8,647 nt of DNA, taken from positions 1 through 8,647 of the forward strand of contig PLEQ01000497.1 of NCBI GenBank assembly GCA_003136475.1, given 5' to 3'. The DNA is from Deltaproteobacteria bacterium (GTDB lineage Bacteria; Bdellovibrionota_B; Oligoflexia; Oligoflexales; Bog-1112). Below are positions 5,863 to 8,647 of the stretch, piece by piece; within the stretch, counting starts at the first letter, position 1, and every line of letters starts with the position of its first letter. The position numbers and the translations under genes were made by a program. The notes beneath the pieces are model-generated. The model worked only from the letters and a program-made list of their open reading frames with translations, ran no database searches and was not told the DNA's origin.

Positions 5863-6582
5863 ATGAATTCTACCTATATAGATCAACTCGCAGAAAAGCA
5901 GCATAAGGAACTTGTGTGGAGGACGATTTCGCTAGCGAGCTTTGGTGTTATTGGGCTTCTTACCTTAGCTGTTTGCTTTCTAAGCTACCAGGTTTCGCAG
6001 AATTTCAATCGTACTCAGTACATCATCGCTCCGGGCGCGCAAATGCTCAGTACCGTGAGACCGGGCGAACTACCCTCAAGTTACATAGAACAAGCCTTTC
6101 GCTTCGTAACAGATAAGCTGAACTCGTGGAACTACGGCTCGATTAAGGACAACTACAAGGTCCTTTTTGAGCAGTTCTACACTCACGGTCTTAAGGAGAG
6201 GACCCAAGCGAATCTTAATGCGCTTCACTACTTTGAGGATACGGAAGCCCGAAAGCTTGTGTCTTTTTGGAACATCATACCGGAGGAGTCGGAATTTCAT
6301 TGGTGTGGGAAAGTTTCCGTCTACAAAGAAACGAAAGGCGTTGCCTGTGGCATAGTGACTGGCGAGCAAAACCTCTACGCAGATCATAACATCCCTGTTA
6401 ACACACAGAGGGTCTCATACCTCATCTATGCGGTTAACGTGGCACCAACGCCTAACAACTTTTTTGCGATTCAGATAACGCGCATAAAACGTGGGCCGCT
6501 GGCCACTTTAAAAGCTGAGTTAGAAAGGTCCCTAAAAGAAGGAGTACTGCCATCGGAGGAGGATAATCATGAGACTCGTTAG
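5863..6582 (+). CDS. traE: TraE-like (VirB8-like) inner-membrane conjugation protein
   Basis: A 239-aa bitopic protein of the inner-membrane platform of the F-type secretion system. A short cytoplasmic N-terminus (1-18) and a single membrane helix (about 19-44) lead into a periplasmic domain of about 190 residues, as in TraE and VirB8. Family-like features include the membrane-proximal FNRTQYIIAPGA segment, SYIEQAFRFVTDKLNSWNY (about 78-96), and a C-terminal beta-rich region ending in FFAIQITRIKR. Length is close to that of F TraE. AGGAG precedes the ATG, and the last 14 bases overlap the start of traK, which suggests translational coupling. The assignment rests on architecture plus gene order, which agree. 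Confidence 0.82.
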   Translation: MNSTYIDQLAEKQHKELVWRTISLASFGVIGLLTLAVCFLSYQVSQNFNRTQYIIAPGAQMLSTVRPGELPSSYIEQAFRFVTDKLNSWNYGSIKDNYKVLFEQFYTHGLKERTQANLNALHYFEDTEARKLVSFWNIIPEESEFHWCGKVSVYKETKGVACGIVTGEQNLYADHNIPVNTQRVSYLIYAVNVAPTPNNFFAIQITRIKRGPLATLKAELERSLKEGVLPSEEDNHETR

Positions 6583-7384
6583 TCTTGTTTTATTCCTTAT
6601 TTCAAGTACTGGCTTTAGCGAGGTTTTCTACTATGGAATGTACCCAAGAACCATAGAGATCAAGGCGAGCGAGGCGACTCTTTTAAAATTCGAGCAGGCT
6701 CCTATTGCAGTATCCTGTCAGCCGGGAATTTTGGAATTTGATCCTATTAGTCGGGATCAAACCAACGTCCGTGAAATGGAGCAGATAAAAGAAACTAGCA
6801 CCAACGCTGCGTTGGAAGAAGATCACGTCATCAAGACGATGATCAAGGTCAAACCAAACGGAACGAAGGGTGTCACTAAGTGTGCCTTTACTTTGCTTGG
6901 TGGTGCAGAGGTTCAAGCTGAATTTCAACTTGTTGATAATGTTGCTCGTCCTTTGGTCGAGTTCAAATCCATTCATAGCAAAGGTCTACTTAGCGATAAA
7001 GATCCATCTCTAAACATCCTACGGTCCTTAACGGAGGGAACACCCATGATGCTTCATGAGATTAGCAAGGACTACGAAACTTGCACCAACTCCCCGAATG
7101 GACAGAAAGTTTGCCAGAATTTTACTTTTGAAACCGAAAAAGCAAGCTATGAAGTGGTCTACGTCGGCTCCAACGCCAACATGTCCGCATGGATCGTGAG
7201 CGGGAAGTTAAAGAAGGACCTGAGTTTCAAACAGATTGCTGATTTTAGGCAACGAACCAATGCCGTTCAGTTTTCGCTGACTCTTCCTCAGAGAGGAATG
7301 TTCAAACAAGGCGACAAGATCAAGCATCACATCATCGCTCAGCCCAATTTCTCTAAAAAAGAGTTGATGGAGGTGCTGCAATGA
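6569..7384 (+). CDS. traK: TraK-like (VirB9-like) outer-membrane core protein
   Basis: A 271-aa secreted protein predicted to form the outer-membrane ring with TraV and TraB. A signal peptide covers residues 1-17 (SSTGFS-E). The mature start FYYGMYPRTIEIKASEATLLKF resembles the N-terminal beta domain of TraK/secretin-N-like proteins. The rest is beta-rich, ending in a domain with SYEVVYVGSNANMSAWIVSG. Four cysteines (among them C50 and the CTNSPNGQKVC pair) could form disulfides, fitting a periplasmic product and the oxidoreductase at the head of the operon. GGAGGAGGA stands just before the ATG inside the traE end, and the stop overlaps the traB ATG as ATGA. Confidence 0.8.
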   Translation: MRLVSLVLFLISSTGFSEVFYYGMYPRTIEIKASEATLLKFEQAPIAVSCQPGILEFDPISRDQTNVREMEQIKETSTNAALEEDHVIKTMIKVKPNGTKGVTKCAFTLLGGAEVQAEFQLVDNVARPLVEFKSIHSKGLLSDKDPSLNILRSLTEGTPMMLHEISKDYETCTNSPNGQKVCQNFTFETEKASYEVVYVGSNANMSAWIVSGKLKKDLSFKQIADFRQRTNAVQFSLTLPQRGMFKQGDKIKHHIIAQPNFSKKELMEVLQ

Positions 7385-8475
7385 AACTGCTTTTACCGGC
7401 TTTGCTTTTTTCCGTAACAGCCTATGGAGCCGAGAATCAGAGCTCACTTTCGACCGTCTATGGGGACAAGACCACTGCTCCAATAGATTCGAGCGATCGT
7501 AATGGAGTTCCTGGGGACAAGGTTGTACCCCCTTTGGACGGTGGACAGATCGATAGTCTGGTTGAAAAGGCAAAGAAGACTTGGGCCGAGGAGAATCAAA
7601 AGGCAGCTTCAGCGCTCGTAGATGCGCCTAAGCCAGTAGTCGTCAAAACGAATGATGAACCACCTCAAATTCGCGAGCCATCGGAGCCAAAACCTTCTTT
7701 GTTCAAATACCCCCGACATCGAGCTGTTGTTGAAGTTCCTGAACCACAAGTCGTTCGCTACTTCCAACCATCCGGCCAGTCCGTAACGATCTTTGAGACT
7801 AACCTGCGTAGTCGCGATGAAGAAACAATCACTCTTCCGTCGGGTTCACACGCTTTCGGCAGAGTTAAGTTTGGAGAGGAAGTTACCGCTGATGGAGATT
7901 CCGAGGTTGCCGTTGAACTTGATTATGCTTTCCTAGGCCCAAACAAGTCGGTTGTTGAGATGAACGGATGCGTAGCATGGTTAAAAGTTAAGTCAAACTT
8001 TCATACCCAACGCGTCAAAGGTCAAGTAGCTGATCTCACTTGCACGATGCCAAGTGGACGTGTTTTCACGATCTTAATGGAAGGGCCGCTGATTAGTGCC
8101 GCAAGTGGCTACGCGGGCGTCGATTCGGATGTGATTATGCGCGGACCTGCAAAGGCTGCGGCTTTGAAGTTCCTAGGAGACATTACATCCGCATACGGTG
8201 CCGCTACAGCTGCAACGGAAATGACTCAGCAAGTGATGACTGCCGGTGAACGATTTGCTGAGAAGACAACAAACGTCACGGGAGACAAGGGCAAGTATGT
8301 TGCTGGAAAGGTCGTCGAAGCCAACGGCGATTTTCTTAAATACATAAGCTCTTTTTTTCAATCGATGCAACCTACTCTAGCTCTCGCTCCGGGGGCTAAA
8401 GTTCATATCGTTAATCGCTACAACGTCAGGATTCCTAAAGTCTTCTTTAAGGGTAAGGAGAAAACCAATGGCTAG
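7381..8475 (+). CDS. traB: TraB-like (VirB10-like) core channel protein with a very short N-terminus
   Basis: A 364-aa scaffold protein expected to link inner and outer membranes in the core complex. After a hydrophobic N-terminus (about residues 3-16) comes a Pro/Glu-rich linker (about 80-125), then the VirB10/TrbI-type domain (about 133-353). Typical features are LPSGSHAFGRV (152-162), a cysteine pair C197/C221, EGPLISAASGYAGV (234-247), a helical insert rich in Ala, Gln and Thr (about 258-300), and LALAPGAKVHIV (333-344). It is shorter than F TraB. The N-terminus reads as a signal peptide (AYG-A) or as a membrane anchor preceded by only one Lys, so the usual cytoplasmic tail is absent. GGAGG is seven bases upstream of the ATG, which overlaps the traK stop by four bases. 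Confidence 0.85.
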   Translation: MKLLLPALLFSVTAYGAENQSSLSTVYGDKTTAPIDSSDRNGVPGDKVVPPLDGGQIDSLVEKAKKTWAEENQKAASALVDAPKPVVVKTNDEPPQIREPSEPKPSLFKYPRHRAVVEVPEPQVVRYFQPSGQSVTIFETNLRSRDEETITLPSGSHAFGRVKFGEEVTADGDSEVAVELDYAFLGPNKSVVEMNGCVAWLKVKSNFHTQRVKGQVADLTCTMPSGRVFTILMEGPLISAASGYAGVDSDVIMRGPAKAAALKFLGDITSAYGAATAATEMTQQVMTAGERFAEKTTNVTGDKGKYVAGKVVEANGDFLKYISSFFQSMQPTLALAPGAKVHIVNRYNVRIPKVFFKGKEKTNG

Positions 8476-8647
8476 ATTATTAGGCATTCTATTTTGCTAT
8501 CTCGCTACAGGCTGCGCACTGTCCCCACCTGAGGGGATTAGAGAACTGATGCAGGACATCGATCACGATCGAAACGAGAAAAGACGCGAAGTGGGTGTCT
8601 CCTTTGAGGGAAAGCCTATGTTCGTAAAGGTTCGCGTTTACCCAAAG
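8468..8647 (+). CDS. traV: TraV-like (VirB7-like) lipoprotein, 3' end beyond window
   Basis: The first 60 residues of a probable outer-membrane lipoprotein. MARLLGILFCYLATGC gives a lipoprotein signal with ATG-C as the lipobox and Cys16 as the lipid-modified residue. The mature part starts ALSPPEGIRELM and is charged. AAGGAG (8455-8460) is seven bases from the ATG, which overlaps the end of traB by eight bases. In F the lipoprotein TraV follows traB (with traP between them) and completes the TraV-TraK-TraB core, so position and signal both fit. No TraV-specific motif is visible in the part seen, and the gene runs off the right edge. Confidence 0.7.
   Translation, partial: MARLLGILFCYLATGCALSPPEGIRELMQDIDHDRNEKRREVGVSFEGKPMFVKVRVYPK

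Noticed and set aside
7208..7573. Minus-strand 121-aa open frame spanning the traK/traB junction
   Set aside because: It is antisense to two confidently assigned genes and rich in residues typical of reverse-frame readings.

Overview
The window looks like part of a conjugative element (integrative element or plasmid) from a Gram-negative bacterium. It holds the first part of an F-type (MPF-F) type IV secretion/conjugation operon, with signal peptides, a lipoprotein and outer-membrane core proteins that only make sense in a double-membrane cell. Base composition is intermediate, and the left half looks more A+T-rich than the transfer genes by eye. Nothing here fixes the species. A proteobacterium or a relative such as Bdellovibrionota would fit, but that is a guess.

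Left part (1-1251, plus strand): a Cys- and basic-rich protein with two CxxC...CxxC zinc-binding units, two repeats of a helical motif seen in phage/homing-endonuclease-associated proteins, and a C-terminal NUMOD1-like DNA-binding module. Its true start may lie left of the window. A 174-base convergent intergenic region follows. It carries a perfect 16-bp inverted repeat and, next to it, three abutting perfect palindromes.

Middle part (1426-3956, minus strand): three genes in the order XRE-type repressor, class III nucleotide-cyclase-like protein, and a 396-residue protein of unknown function with a Gly-rich hydrophobic C-terminus. The last two are adjacent with 34 bases between stop and start. 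They look like cargo of the element. A cyclase-fold enzyme next to a possible membrane-active partner resembles the layout of Pycsar-type anti-phage systems, although the partner is not a recognisable Pycsar effector. This is the best candidate for an undescribed system in the window.

Divergent control region (3957-4102): two near-identical operator-like repeats (shared core TAACCAWTATAGTTA). One covers a TATAAT on the minus strand and the other sits between TTGACA and a -10-like hexamer on the plus strand. The XRE protein is the obvious candidate to bind both, repressing itself and the transfer operon.

Right part (4103-8647, plus strand): a tightly packed operon with overlapping or nearly touching genes and good ribosome binding sites throughout. 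It encodes a secreted thioredoxin-fold protein with CGHC (TrbB/TraF/DsbC-like), two tandem pilin-like membrane proteins, TraL (VirB3), TraE (VirB8), TraK (VirB9), TraB (VirB10) and the start of a TraV-like lipoprotein (VirB7). The order A-L-E-K-B-V matches the F plasmid without traP. Together these would build the pilus subunit, its disulfide chemistry, the inner-membrane platform and the outer-membrane core of the conjugation channel. The operon continues past the right edge.
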